Positions 24,430 through 32,283 of a stretch of DNA of 32,283 nucleotides are shown here, piece by piece. Below the pieces are notes generated by a model. The model was not told the origin of the DNA and searched no databases. It saw only the letters and a program-made list of their open reading frames with translations. This stretch comes from Vannielia litorea (GTDB lineage Bacteria; Pseudomonadota; Alphaproteobacteria; Rhodobacterales; Rhodobacteraceae), in contig NZ_QTNQ01000018.1 in assembly GCF_018424695.1 (NCBI RefSeq), positions 32,501 to 64,783 of the forward strand, given 5' to 3'. Both the position numbers and the translations under genes were made by a program. Every line of letters starts with the position of its first letter. Within the stretch, counting starts at the first letter, position 1.

Positions 24430-26426
24430 TGGCGCTCGCGCGGCGCAGCGGCCAGCGCTTCTCGGCCTCGATCTGGCCGGGCTTCGTGGATGCCATGACG
24501 GCGCTCCTGCTCGTGCTCATGTTCGTACTGTCGATCTTCATGATCGTTCAGTTCATGCTGCGCGAGACGATCACCGGGCAGGAAAGCGAGCTGAACGACC
24601 TGAGCCGTGAGTTGGCCTCGCTGGCGGACACCCTTGGTCTCGAGCGTGCCCGGGTGGAGGCGCTGCAAGGTGACCTCGAGAGCCGTGACGCAGCGTTGAC
24701 GGCGGCGCAGGAAGATGCGGCGCGGCAGGCGGCGTTGATTGCGTCGCTGCGGGGGCAGATCGCATCGGGGCAGGAGGCCCTGCAAGATGCCCAGCAGAAG
24801 ATCTCGGGGTTCGAAGCTCAGGTTGCGGCGCTGATCGTGGAGCGGGATACGGCGCAAGAGCGGGGCGCGGACCTGGCAGAGGATCTTGCAGCGGCAGAGG
24901 CGGCGCGGGAGGCGGTTGAGGCGGAAAAAATCTCCTTGGAACAGGCGCTGGCATCTGCGCGGTCGGAGGTGGATTCGCAGGTAGAGGCCGCGCGGCTTGC
25001 TGCGGCGCGGCGCGAGGCGCTCGAAGCGCTGGTGGCCGAGCTGCAGGCTGAGAAGGCCGAAACCGCCGCAGAAGTGGCAGCATTGCAGGAGGAGCTTTCC
25101 GAGGAAGAGAAGGCGCGACTTGCAGAAACCGCAGCGGCACAGGCCCTTAGGGAGCGCCTGGAGGGCGCCGAGACAGAGCTGACGGCGATGACACTGGCGC
25201 TGGAGGCGCAGCGGAAGAAGGCAAAGGAAACGCTCACCCTTCTGGCGGCGGCGAAGGCTGCGGAAGAGGATCTGAACGCAAGGCTCGCGGCGGCTTTGGC
25301 TTCGGTCTCGCAGCTTGAAACCCAAGTGGAATTAGGAGCTTCTGCCGCAGAAGAGGCCACGCGTCTGGCGGCAGAACTGGCGACGGCCAAGGCGGAACTT
25401 GAGGCGTTGGGCACGGCGCGGACGGAGGCGGAAACGGCGCGGGATGCACTGGTGGCCCGGGCTGAGGCGGCGGAGGCGGAGGCCACCGAGCTGAGGCGGC
25501 AAGTGGCTGAGAACGAAAGGGAAATCGCCGAGCTTGAGGCCATTCGCGAGGCCCTGGAGGCGGATGTGGGGGATGCGGCCGAGGTGCGCGAAAAGCTGGC
25601 GGCTGCGCTTGCAGAAAAGCTGGCGGCCGAAACCCGCGCCGACGCCGCGATGAGCCAGGCCGAGCGGCAGGAAGCGCTCCTCGCGCAGGCCAATAAAGAG
25701 TTGGAAAACAAAGAGGTAGCCTCAGCTGAAAGCCAGCGCAAATTGGCGCTTTTGAACGAGCAGGTGGCGGCCTTGCGGGCGCAGTTGGGCACGCTTCAGG
25801 GGGTGATCGACGCGGCGGCGCAGAAAGACGAGGACGCGCAGGTGCAGATCGAGGCGCTGGGCGCGCAGCTCAATGCCGCGCTGGCCAAGGTGGCGCAGGA
25901 AGAACGGCGGCGGGCGGAACTGGAAGCGGCGGAACGCAAGCGGCTGGAGGAGGCGCAGGAAGACCTAGAAAAGTACCGCTCGGAGTTCTTCGGGCGGCTG
26001 CGTGACCTCGTGGGCAACACCGAGGGTGTGCGGATCGAGGGCGACCGCTTCGTGTTTTCCTCAGAGGTGCTCTTTGCCCCGGCGGAGGCCAACCTCTCAC
26101 CGGAAGGGCGGCAGGAAATTCAGAAGGTTACGACCATTCTGCGCCGCCTTGCCGCCGAGATCCCGCCGGAGATCGATTGGGTGATCCAGGTGGATGGCCA
26201 CACCGATAACCAGCCGCTTTCGGGCTTCGGAGAGTTCGCCGACAACTGGGAACTGAGCCAGGCGCGGGCGCTTTCAGTGGTGCGCTTCATGAGCGAAAGC
26301 CTCGGCGTGCCACCTGTGCGGCTCAGCGCAAATGGCTTCGGGGAATACCAGCCCATCGACACCGCCGATACGCCTGAGGCGCGGGCCAAGAACCGGCGGA
26401 TCGAGCTGAAACTCACCGAAAGATAG
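24429..26426 (+). CDS. MotB-like coiled-coil protein with OmpA peptidoglycan-binding domain
   Basis: The 665-residue protein has a short basic N-terminus and one transmembrane helix (about 19-41, WPGFVDAMTALLLVLMFVL) containing D21, the counterpart of the proton-carrying aspartate of MotB. A very long periplasmic coiled coil rich in Ala, Glu and Leu follows (about 45-525), then an OmpA-like domain (about 545-660) with VDGHTDNQP and the closing NRRIELKL. The coiled coil is far longer than in MotB or TolR and could span much of the periplasm. It is translationally coupled to the MotA-like gene and should form a stator-like complex anchored to peptidoglycan. Confidence 0.88.
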   Translation: MALARRSGQRFSASIWPGFVDAMTALLLVLMFVLSIFMIVQFMLRETITGQESELNDLSRELASLADTLGLERARVEALQGDLESRDAALTAAQEDAARQAALIASLRGQIASGQEALQDAQQKISGFEAQVAALIVERDTAQERGADLAEDLAAAEAAREAVEAEKISLEQALASARSEVDSQVEAARLAAARREALEALVAELQAEKAETAAEVAALQEELSEEEKARLAETAAAQALRERLEGAETELTAMTLALEAQRKKAKETLTLLAAAKAAEEDLNARLAAALASVSQLETQVELGASAAEEATRLAAELATAKAELEALGTARTEAETARDALVARAEAAEAEATELRRQVAENEREIAELEAIREALEADVGDAAEVREKLAAALAEKLAAETRADAAMSQAERQEALLAQANKELENKEVASAESQRKLALLNEQVAALRAQLGTLQGVIDAAAQKDEDAQVQIEALGAQLNAALAKVAQEERRRAELEAAERKRLEEAQEDLEKYRSEFFGRLRDLVGNTEGVRIEGDRFVFSSEVLFAPAEANLSPEGRQEIQKVTTILRRLAAEIPPEIDWVIQVDGHTDNQPLSGFGEFADNWELSQARALSVVRFMSESLGVPPVRLSANGFGEYQPIDTADTPEARAKNRRIELKLTER

Positions 26427-26576
26427 GCCCGCCGCGCGGCGAGTGTTGCGCTGCAGCGCGGCGCGCCGTTAACTCTGCAAAGCAGGGGGCCACAACCCAT
26501 GCACATCCTATGCACAAACCATGCATACGAATATCCGGGCCGCCGTAGAAGTTAACGCGCCGCGCAGCGGGCGGGA
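26427..26576. other. Convergent intergenic region with repeats
   Basis: The region lies between two convergent genes. It holds a 12-bp palindrome GCGCTGCAGCGC (26448-26459), three ATGCA boxes 11 bp apart (26499, 26510, 26521), and an imperfect long inverted repeat (26456-26473 with 26551-26565, both containing GTTAAC). No T-tract terminator is seen on either strand. Confidence 0.5.
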
Positions 26577-27956
26577 TCAGACAAGTATGATGTCGTCGAC
26601 GAAGAACTCTGCCCCGTCGGATGCGATCACGTTGAACTGGTCGACCGACCCGGCATTGGTGAACTCCACCATCCCGTTGGCATCCAGATCGTCCGCCGTG
26701 ATCGTGACCGAGCCAAGTGCGTTGCCCGAGGCATCGGAAAACACCACCAGCGCCTCCTCGCCGGCGTCCAGCCCGGTGAACACCATGCTTTCGACACCGA
26801 AGGCCGACTGATCGGAATGCACCACGTTCATCTCGTGGGTGGTGCCATCGGCGTCGGTCCAGACGCGGAACTCGTCATCGCCGTCAAAGTCGTAGTCGAA
26901 GCTGTCGGCCCCGGCATCACGCTCTTCGAAGAAGTTGGTGGCAGAGGAGAGCTGGCTGATGAAGTAATCGCCGTTCGGCCCGTCCTGATAGATCCAGAGG
27001 CCGGTGAGCTCGGCGGTGAACTCATCGTAAAGGCTGGTCATCGTCTCGAAGGTGATGTCGCCCAGCGGTGCCGGGTAGGTGACCTGGAAGGTCACATCGC
27101 CGTAGTCGGTGGCGCCGTTGCCATCGGTCACTTCATACCAGAAGTGGATCACCGGCGGCGCGCCCGTGTTGGCGTCATACACCCCGTTCGGGTCCCATGT
27201 GAGGGTGTCGTCGGGGTTGAGGGTGAGGATGGAGCCATCGTTCAAAAAGCCGCCCGCCTCGAAATAGGCGAGGTCGGCGCCATCGGGAATGAGATCGTTG
27301 TCATTCACCCCGTCGCCGTCGATGTCGATCTGCACATCTATAATGGCGGTGATCGTTAGCCCGCTGCCCGGGGTGCCGCCTTCGAGGTAGTCGTTGGCCA
27401 GCACGTCGAGCGTGACGGTGGAATCGTAGCGGACGGTTTCAAAATCGCCCTGGGTGATGATGGTGCCCGGCTCCGGGTACTCGACGAAGAGCACCTGGTC
27501 GATGTTGGTGAGCGTGTCCACGTCACCCGAGCCGTCGAGTGCGGTGACGGTGAAGCCAGTGACAACCTCTTGTGCGTTCTTGCCCTTGCCCTGGACTGCG
27601 GTGTGAATCTCGACAGAGTAGTCGACGCCTTCCACCCCGTCATAGATGACCACGTCGATGCCGTTGTCATTGCCGCCGTCGATCGTGTCGCTTCCGGCGT
27701 CGCCATAGATGATGTCGGAGCCGTCGCCGCCGCTGATAATGTCATCACCGTTGCCGCCGGTGAGCACATCGTCGCCTGCTCCGCCCTCGATCACGTCGTT
27801 GCCCGCGCCGCCGTCGATCTCATCAGCCCCGTCGAGGCCCCAGATCACATCATCGGCGGCGGTGCCAAGTAGGATGTCGTCGCCCGACGTGCCGGTGATG
27901 GCACCTTCAGGGGGCTGGGCGGTGTTGCCGCCCTTGGGGCCGCTTGGTTTGGGCAT
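26577..27956 (-). CDS. RTX calcium-binding repeat protein, probably secreted by type I
   Basis: The 459-residue acidic protein has no signal peptide. Residues about 22-95 are glycine-aspartate nonapeptide repeats (for example [20 protein letters not shown]), which bind calcium in RTX proteins. A cadherin/Ig-like module follows (about 175-300, with [10 protein letters not shown]), then a C-terminal beta-rich part of unknown family (about 305-459). The repeats are at the N-terminus, not near the C-terminal secretion signal as usual. No type I secretion genes are in the window. GAGGAG precedes the start. It is likely an extracellular surface or matrix protein; no enzymatic domain is evident. Confidence 0.85.
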   Translation of the reverse strand: MPKPSGPKGGNTAQPPEGAITGTSGDDILLGTAADDVIWGLDGADEIDGGAGNDVIEGGAGDDVLTGGNGDDIISGGDGSDIIYGDAGSDTIDGGNDNGIDVVIYDGVEGVDYSVEIHTAVQGKGKNAQEVVTGFTVTALDGSGDVDTLTNIDQVLFVEYPEPGTIITQGDFETVRYDSTVTLDVLANDYLEGGTPGSGLTITAIIDVQIDIDGDGVNDNDLIPDGADLAYFEAGGFLNDGSILTLNPDDTLTWDPNGVYDANTGAPPVIHFWYEVTDGNGATDYGDVTFQVTYPAPLGDITFETMTSLYDEFTAELTGLWIYQDGPNGDYFISQLSSATNFFEERDAGADSFDYDFDGDDEFRVWTDADGTTHEMNVVHSDQSAFGVESMVFTGLDAGEEALVVFSDASGNALGSVTITADDLDANGMVEFTNAGSVDQFNVIASDGAEFFVDDIILV

Positions 27957-28103
27957 GTTCGGCGCTCCTCATCGGGTTCGCCTTTCAGCCGTGAGCAAGA
28001 CTGAGGCGGGACCGGGGAGGGAATGTGGCGGAAAAGTGGCGCCGTTGACGTTGCGGAAGGGGTGGATGCATTCAGGCGCGATTGTGCCTGAAATCGGCTG
28101 TGA

Positions 28104-28859
28104 TCAGCCGCGAATATAGCGGAAGAGAGTTGAGGCTCCCCAGCCTGCCGCGATGGCGATGGCCAGCGACAGCAGCCCGTAGATCAGCGGGCGCTCGTGG
28201 GCGAGGAGGTAGAGAAACCGCTCCAGCCCCACCTTGGAGACGTGGATGGTTGTGGTGTGGCGCGACACCACCGCGCCTTCGCGCGTCAGGAAGATGCGGG
28301 TGGTGTAATTGCCTTCGGTCAGGTTGGCGGGCAGGGCGACGTTGGCGCGGAAAAGCGTGTCTTTCTGGATCGTCACGCCGCCCTCCTGCACCGCGTAGAG
28401 CCCGTCTTCGGTGCGGATGCGGATGAGGGCCTCGGTGAAGTCGGCGGCGTTGCCGATGCCTGCGGGCGCGCCGACCGAGCGGATGGCGCGGTCGATGGTG
28501 ATGCGGTGGCGCAGGTCTTCGGTGGCGGAGACCAGTGTGTCGAGCGGTGCGGTGGTGACGATCTGGTAGAAGCTGGGGGCCTGGTCCACCTCGACGGCCT
28601 CCGTGTTGACCCAGATTCCGGCCTTGCGGTTTTTCTTGCGGACGATGACCGGGGTTGAGGGGCCTGCCACGGTGATGACAACGCCGAGTTCGCCCGCGGG
28701 AGAGACCGGGTAGTTTCGGCGGACCGCCCCGAAGACGAGGATCTCGGAGCCGTTGAAGGTGGCATTGATGCCGACGCGGCTTTGGCTGAGGTCGGCCACC
28801 ACCTCTTCGGCGGCGACGGCGGGGAGCGCCATCAGCAGGAGGGCGGCGAGCCAGCGCAT
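28104..28859 (-). CDS. TIGR02186-family membrane protein
   Basis: The 251-residue protein has a signal peptide (MRWLAALLLMALPAVAA), an extracytoplasmic beta-rich body (about 20-215) and one C-terminal transmembrane helix (about 225-247, IYGLLSLAIAIAAGWGASTLF). The TIGR02186 family is known from Alphaproteobacteria, where it regularly sits beside a TSUP exporter, as here: its start overlaps the TSUP stop by one base (TGATG). It probably modifies or partners that transporter; the function is not established. Confidence 0.82.
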   Translation of the reverse strand: MRWLAALLLMALPAVAAEEVVADLSQSRVGINATFNGSEILVFGAVRRNYPVSPAGELGVVITVAGPSTPVIVRKKNRKAGIWVNTEAVEVDQAPSFYQIVTTAPLDTLVSATEDLRHRITIDRAIRSVGAPAGIGNAADFTEALIRIRTEDGLYAVQEGGVTIQKDTLFRANVALPANLTEGNYTTRIFLTREGAVVSRHTTTIHVSKVGLERFLYLLAHERPLIYGLLSLAIAIAAGWGASTLFRYIRG

Positions 28860-29773
28860 CAGACCGGCCTCAGCGCGGTGAGGGAGTAGACCTCGGAGGG
28901 TTGCAGCAGGAGGTCGGCGGCGAGCTTGCCGCAGACGAGCAGCACGAGGGCGGCGAGCGCGATGCGCAGTTGCTCGGCCTTCAGCATCACGCCGATGCGG
29001 GTGCCGAACTGGGCGCCGACAACGCCGCCGACCAGCAGCAGGACGGCGAGGATCATATCGACCGTCTGGTTGGTGGTGGCGTGGAGCAGGGTGGTGAAGG
29101 CGGTGACGAAGATGATCTGGAGCAGCGAGGTGCCGATGACCACCTTGGTTGGCATCCCCAGCAGGTAGATCATCGCCGGGACCATGATGAAGCCGCCGCC
29201 CACGCCCATGATCGCGGCCAGCACGCCCACGGAGAGGCCGACAAGCAGCGGCGGGATAACCGAGATGTAGAGCCCCGAGGTGCGGAACTTCATCTTGAAG
29301 GGCAGATTGTGGACCCAGTTGTGCTTGCGCCGCGGCGGCAGCTTGCCGCCCTTGGTGCGGCGCAGGGCGTTGAGGCTTTCGATGAACATCAGTGCGCCGA
29401 TGATGCCGAGGAAGATGACGTAGCAGAGCGTGACCAACAGATCGACCTGGCCGAGCTGGCGCAGGATGTTGAAGACCCAGACCCCGAGCGCCGCGCCGAT
29501 GAGGCCGCCCGCGAGCAGGACGAGGCCCATTCGGATATCGACGGTTTTTCGCCGGAGGTGGGCCAGCACGCCGGAGATGGAGGAGGCCACGATCTGGTTG
29601 GCGGAGGTGGCGACGGCGACGGCGGGCGGGATGCCGACGAAGAACAGCAGCGGGGTGATCAGGAAGCCGCCGCCGACGCCGAACATTCCCGACAAAATCC
29701 CCACGATGCCGCCGATGCCCAGGAGGACGAAAGCGTTGACCGAGACCTCGGCGATGGGGAGGTAGAACTGCAT
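28859..29773 (-). CDS. TSUP-family (TauE/SafE) sulfite/organosulfonate exporter-like protein
   Basis: The 304-residue protein has about eight transmembrane helices in two similar halves, each carrying the glycine motif (GMFGVGGGFLITP near 29-41 and GVGGGFIMVP near 190-199). TSUP proteins carry sulfite, sulfoacetate or other sulfur anions across the inner membrane. The tight link to the TIGR02186 gene is the typical arrangement. A role in sulfite export would complement the sulfide operon about 8 kb away, but they are separate transcription units on opposite strands. Confidence 0.9.
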   Translation of the reverse strand: MQFYLPIAEVSVNAFVLLGIGGIVGILSGMFGVGGGFLITPLLFFVGIPPAVAVATSANQIVASSISGVLAHLRRKTVDIRMGLVLLAGGLIGAALGVWVFNILRQLGQVDLLVTLCYVIFLGIIGALMFIESLNALRRTKGGKLPPRRKHNWVHNLPFKMKFRTSGLYISVIPPLLVGLSVGVLAAIMGVGGGFIMVPAMIYLLGMPTKVVIGTSLLQIIFVTAFTTLLHATTNQTVDMILAVLLLVGGVVGAQFGTRIGVMLKAEQLRIALAALVLLVCGKLAADLLLQPSEVYSLTALRPV

Positions 29774-29831
29774 GGCTTCCGTAGTGCGACAAAGGCGCAG
29801 CGCTGTCCAGTGCCGCGGCGCAGCGCGGGGC

Positions 29832-30632
29832 TCAGAGCGCCTTGAGGAAGGCCCGGAGGATCTTTTCCAGCTTGGCCGCGCCGAGGGGGGCCATGGCCTT
29901 GGTGTGCTCGTGGGAGATGTTCTCGTCCGACATGCCGGCTGCCATGTTGGTGATGGTCGAGATCGCCGCCACGCGCATTCTCAGGAAGCGGGCGAGGATC
30001 ACCTCTGGCACGGTCGACATGCCCACCGCGTCGGCGCCGAGCGTGCGGATGGCGCGGATCTCGGCGGGGGTTTCGAAAGAGGGGCCGGAATACCAGGCGT
30101 AGGTGCCCTCTTCGAGCGGGATGTTCTGCGCCTCTGCCGCCGCCTTCAGGGCCGCGCGCAGCGCCGGGTCGTAGGCCTCGGTCATCGGCACGAAGCGGGC
30201 GTCGGAGGGCTCGCCGATCAGCGGGTTGAGGCCGGAGAAGTTGATGTGATCGGAGAGCAGCATCAGGTCGCCCGGCGGGATGTCGGGGCGCATGGAGCCT
30301 GCCGCGTTGGTGAGCAGGAGGGTGTCGCAGCCGAGGGCCTTGAGGGTTTCGAGAGGCAGGCGCATGGCCGAGGGGTTGCCCGCCTCGTAGTAGTGTGCCC
30401 GACCGCCGAGCACGGCCACGCGCACGCCCTCCAGCGTGCCGATGACAAGCTTGGGGTTGTGGCCCGAGACGCCCGCGTGGGGGAAGCCCTCGAGCGCGGC
30501 ATAGTCGATTGCGACGCCTTTCACCTCCTCCGCGAGGTGCCCGAGGCCGGAGCCGAGGATGAGGGCCAGCTTGGGCGGGTTGGAGCCCGCGTCGACCTTG
30601 ATCCGCTCTGCGAGGTCAGCGCTCTTTGACAT
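29832..30632 (-). CDS. Purine nucleoside phosphorylase
   Basis: The 266-residue protein matches the trimeric inosine-guanosine phosphorylase family. Motifs are LILGSGLG (phosphate-binding loop, about 24-31), GRAHYYEAG (GRxHxYEG), TNAAGSM, YSGPSFETPAEIR with the purine-site Glu, and MSTVPEVILA plus TNMAAGM near the C-terminus. It splits purine nucleosides with phosphate into the base and ribose-1-phosphate. The start at 30632 lies inside the ABC permease 3' end (17-bp overlap), so the genes are translationally linked, pairing nucleoside uptake with breakdown. Confidence 0.93.
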   Translation of the reverse strand: MSKSADLAERIKVDAGSNPPKLALILGSGLGHLAEEVKGVAIDYAALEGFPHAGVSGHNPKLVIGTLEGVRVAVLGGRAHYYEAGNPSAMRLPLETLKALGCDTLLLTNAAGSMRPDIPPGDLMLLSDHINFSGLNPLIGEPSDARFVPMTEAYDPALRAALKAAAEAQNIPLEEGTYAWYSGPSFETPAEIRAIRTLGADAVGMSTVPEVILARFLRMRVAAISTITNMAAGMSDENISHEHTKAMAPLGAAKLEKILRAFLKAL

Positions 30633-31593
30633 AGGGTTCGCCTCCGGCGCGGGGTGGGATGGCCTTGCCGACGAAGCCGGCGAGGATGACCACCGTGAGG
30701 ATGTAGGGGAGCGACTGCATGAACTGGACGGGCAGTTGCAGCCCGAGGATCGTGATGTTCTGGAAGCGGTTGTCGATGGCGAAGAACAGCCCGAAGAGCA
30801 GGCAGGCATAGAGCGCGTACCACGGCCGCCACTTGGCGAAGATCAGCGCGGCGAGCGCGATGTAGCCGCGGTTGGCCGTCATGTCCTTGGTGAACCCGGC
30901 CTGGATCGCGGTGGAAAGATAGGCCCCGGCGATGCCGCAGAGCATGCCGCAGATCGCCACGGCGGCAAAGCGCAGGCCGACGACGGACACGCCTGCCGTA
31001 TCCACCGCCTCGGGGCTTTCACCCACCGCGCGCAGGCGCAGACCGAAGCGGGTGCGGAACAGGATCCACCAGGTGAGGGGCACGAAGAGGAAGCCGATGT
31101 AGGTGAGGATCGGGTGGCCCGAGATCAGCTCGGAGTAGATCTGCATCAGCGGCCCTGCGTCGGCCATGTCGCGGATGCGGGTGAGGGCGCCGGGCAGGTC
31201 GATGCTGTTGAAGCGTGCCGCGCCCGTGAGGGGTTCTGTCCGTCCGCCCTGGTTGAACCAATCCTGTGCGATCAGCACGGTGAGGCCTGCGGCGAGGAAG
31301 TTGATCGCCACGCCGGAGATCAGCTGGTTGCCACGGAAGGTGATGGAGGCGACGCCGTGGATGGCCGAGAGCACCATGGAAGAGGCGATGCCCGCCAGCA
31401 GGCCAACCCATGCCGAGCCGGAGTAGAAGGCCACCGCCGCCGAGAAGAAGGCGGCCATGAGCATCTTGCCCTCTAGCCCGATGTCGAAGATCCCCGCCCG
31501 CTCCGAGAACAGCCCGGCGAGGCAGGCCAGCAGCAAGGGGATGGCGAGGCGGATGGTGCCGTCGAGAACCTGGATGATTGTCAGGAAGTCCAT
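30616..31593 (-). CDS. ABC transporter permease, nucleoside-type (BmpA/NupQ-like system)
   Basis: The 325-residue protein has about eight to ten transmembrane helices. Family features are FSERAGIFDIGLEGKMLMAAF near the N-terminus (about 29-49) and VGESPEAVDTAGVSVVGLRFAAV near 200, the cytoplasmic loop that contacts the ATPase. Such permeases work as a pair with a second permease, an ATPase and a lipoprotein to import purine nucleosides. The partners probably lie beyond the right edge. Overlap with the purine nucleoside phosphorylase gene supports a nucleoside substrate. GAGGAGC lies upstream of the start. Confidence 0.88.
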   Translation of the reverse strand: MDFLTIIQVLDGTIRLAIPLLLACLAGLFSERAGIFDIGLEGKMLMAAFFSAAVAFYSGSAWVGLLAGIASSMVLSAIHGVASITFRGNQLISGVAINFLAAGLTVLIAQDWFNQGGRTEPLTGAARFNSIDLPGALTRIRDMADAGPLMQIYSELISGHPILTYIGFLFVPLTWWILFRTRFGLRLRAVGESPEAVDTAGVSVVGLRFAAVAICGMLCGIAGAYLSTAIQAGFTKDMTANRGYIALAALIFAKWRPWYALYACLLFGLFFAIDNRFQNITILGLQLPVQFMQSLPYILTVVILAGFVGKAIPPRAGGEPYVKER

Positions 31594-31597
31594 GGCT

Positions 31598-32236
31598 CTA
31601 GCTCCTCGATGTGGCGAGCTTGAAGGCGAAGAAGGCGAAGAGCACGCCCAGCGTGGCCTCCACCGAGCGCCTTGCGCGGGCATATGCGGCGCGGATCGGT
31701 GCGGCGGAGAGCAGCAGCGCCCATGCGGCGTGGCAGGTGAAGCTGATGATCCAGGCGCCGATGAAGAAGGCGGCATAGACCAGCGCGCCGCCGCCCTCGG
31801 TCGCGCCAAGCGCCGCAATGGCGAGCCAGAAGACGATGGCCTTGGGGTTGGTCACTTGCAGCAGGTATCCCGCCAGCAGGAGGCGGGGCACCGAGCGGGC
31901 CGGGACCGGCCCGGTGGTGAGCGCAGGCGGGTTTGCCGCCTTGCGGAAGGCTCCGTAGGCCAGCCAGGCGAGATAGGCCGCGCCGAGGATCCGGAGGATC
32001 TGCATCGCCCAGGCGGCCTCTGACAGCAGCAGGCCGACGCCGAGCATGGTGGCAAGGTTGATGGTGGTGGAGCCGAAGGCGATGCCGAGGCAGGTCACCA
32101 GCGCTGCGGCGCGGCCTCGGCTCATGGAGATGCCCAGCAGCATGGCCACGGCAGGCCCGGGCGAAGAGGCGGCGACCATCAGGATGGAAAAGGCCGCGAA
32201 GAAGCCGGGGAGGAAGGGGATGAGATCGGCCATCAT
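31598..32236 (-). CDS. LysE/RhtB-family amino acid exporter
   Basis: The 212-residue membrane protein has about six helices. The LysE/RhtB signature SPGPAVAMLLGISMSRGRAAA is near 24-44, and TNPKAIVFW occurs near 128-136. It would export an amino acid or related metabolite. It sits within the presumed nucleoside transport operon, 4 bp before the ABC permease start, and its ATG overlaps the stop of an upstream frame (ATGA). The second ATG (32233) is an alternative start. AAAGAGG lies upstream. Confidence 0.88.
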   Translation of the reverse strand: MMADLIPFLPGFFAAFSILMVAASSPGPAVAMLLGISMSRGRAAALVTCLGIAFGSTTINLATMLGVGLLLSEAAWAMQILRILGAAYLAWLAYGAFRKAANPPALTTGPVPARSVPRLLLAGYLLQVTNPKAIVFWLAIAALGATEGGGALVYAAFFIGAWIISFTCHAAWALLLSAAPIRAAYARARRSVEATLGVLFAFFAFKLATSRS

Positions 32237-32283
32237 GCCTCTTTCACCGTGCCTTCCGGCGAGTGGTCGGGGCGGGTCGGCCC
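32233..32283 (-). CDS. C-terminal tail of an upstream gene (partial)
   Basis: A minus-strand frame is open from the window edge and ends with TGA at 32235-32233, overlapping the LysE start as ATGA. The last residues read GPTRPDHSPEGTVKEA. Position suggests the partner ABC permease, but 16 residues are too few to identify it. Confidence 0.35.
   Translation of the reverse strand, partial: GPTRPDHSPEGTVKEA

Noticed and set aside
24571..25792. Minus-strand Ser/Ala- and Pro-rich frames opposite the coiled-coil gene
   Set aside because: They are shadows of a repetitive Ala/Glu/Leu-coding sequence. The plus frame has a clear transmembrane and OmpA architecture.
23269..26426. Zorya-type defence system (ZorA/ZorB)
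   Set aside because: The channel pair is similar in outline, but no ZorC, ZorD or ZorE-like gene is adjacent. The neighbours are a ChaC-like enzyme and an RTX protein.

Overview
The window looks like a chromosomal segment of a GC-rich alphaproteobacterium, most likely Rhodobacterales/Roseobacter group. The rRNA operon ends 23S-5S-tRNA-fMet, as is usual there. The gene families also fit: TRAP binding proteins, form II cox genes, a DUF442-SQR fusion, DUF2125, and a TSUP/TIGR02186 pair. The genus is inference.

Layout. (1) 1-2310: 3' part of a 23S rRNA, 5S rRNA, initiator tRNA and an intrinsic terminator. (2) 2311-2794: a structured leader and a small secreted EF-hand protein. (3) 2815-6190, minus strand: two tandem paralogous TRAP binding-protein genes (dctP). 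The upstream copy is split by an IS630-family element (4169-5317) that duplicated a TA dinucleotide. Removing the element and one TA restores an open 344-residue gene. (4) 6357-10827, minus strand: a molybdenum hydroxylase operon coxG-coxS-orf62-coxL-coxM. CoxL has the form II signature AYRGAGR, so CO is not assured as the substrate. (5) 10993-15102, plus strand: a LuxR-type response regulator, a FIST-domain sensor and a hybrid histidine kinase, divergent from the cox operon. (6) 15206-21567, plus strand: a sulfide/persulfide module with two YeeE/YedE permease halves, a persulfide-dioxygenase-like metallohydrolase, a DUF442-SQR fusion, a SulP transporter and a TDT-family exporter broken by one extra T in a T6 run. 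A promoter with a SqrR/BigR-like operator between -35 and -10 precedes it. (7) 21571-26426: a DUF2125 protein, a ChaC-like gamma-glutamylcyclotransferase, and a MotA-like/OmpA-like proton-channel pair with a very long coiled coil. (8) 26577-29773, minus strand: an RTX repeat protein, then a TIGR02186 membrane protein and a TSUP exporter. (9) 29832-32283, minus strand: purine nucleoside phosphorylase, a nucleoside-type ABC permease, a LysE exporter and the tail of a further gene, all tightly packed.

How the parts may work together. Region 6 reads as a detoxification route: sulfane sulfur import, sulfide oxidation to persulfide, persulfide oxidation to sulfite, then anion transport or export. 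The TSUP exporter in region 8 could serve the same end. The three signalling genes lie between the cox operon and the sulfur module and could control either; the divergent arrangement favours cox. The least explained items are the isolated dctP genes beside a form II cox operon, the kinase-FIST-regulator cluster, the unusual cysteine layout of the SQR fusion, and the coiled-coil channel pair.
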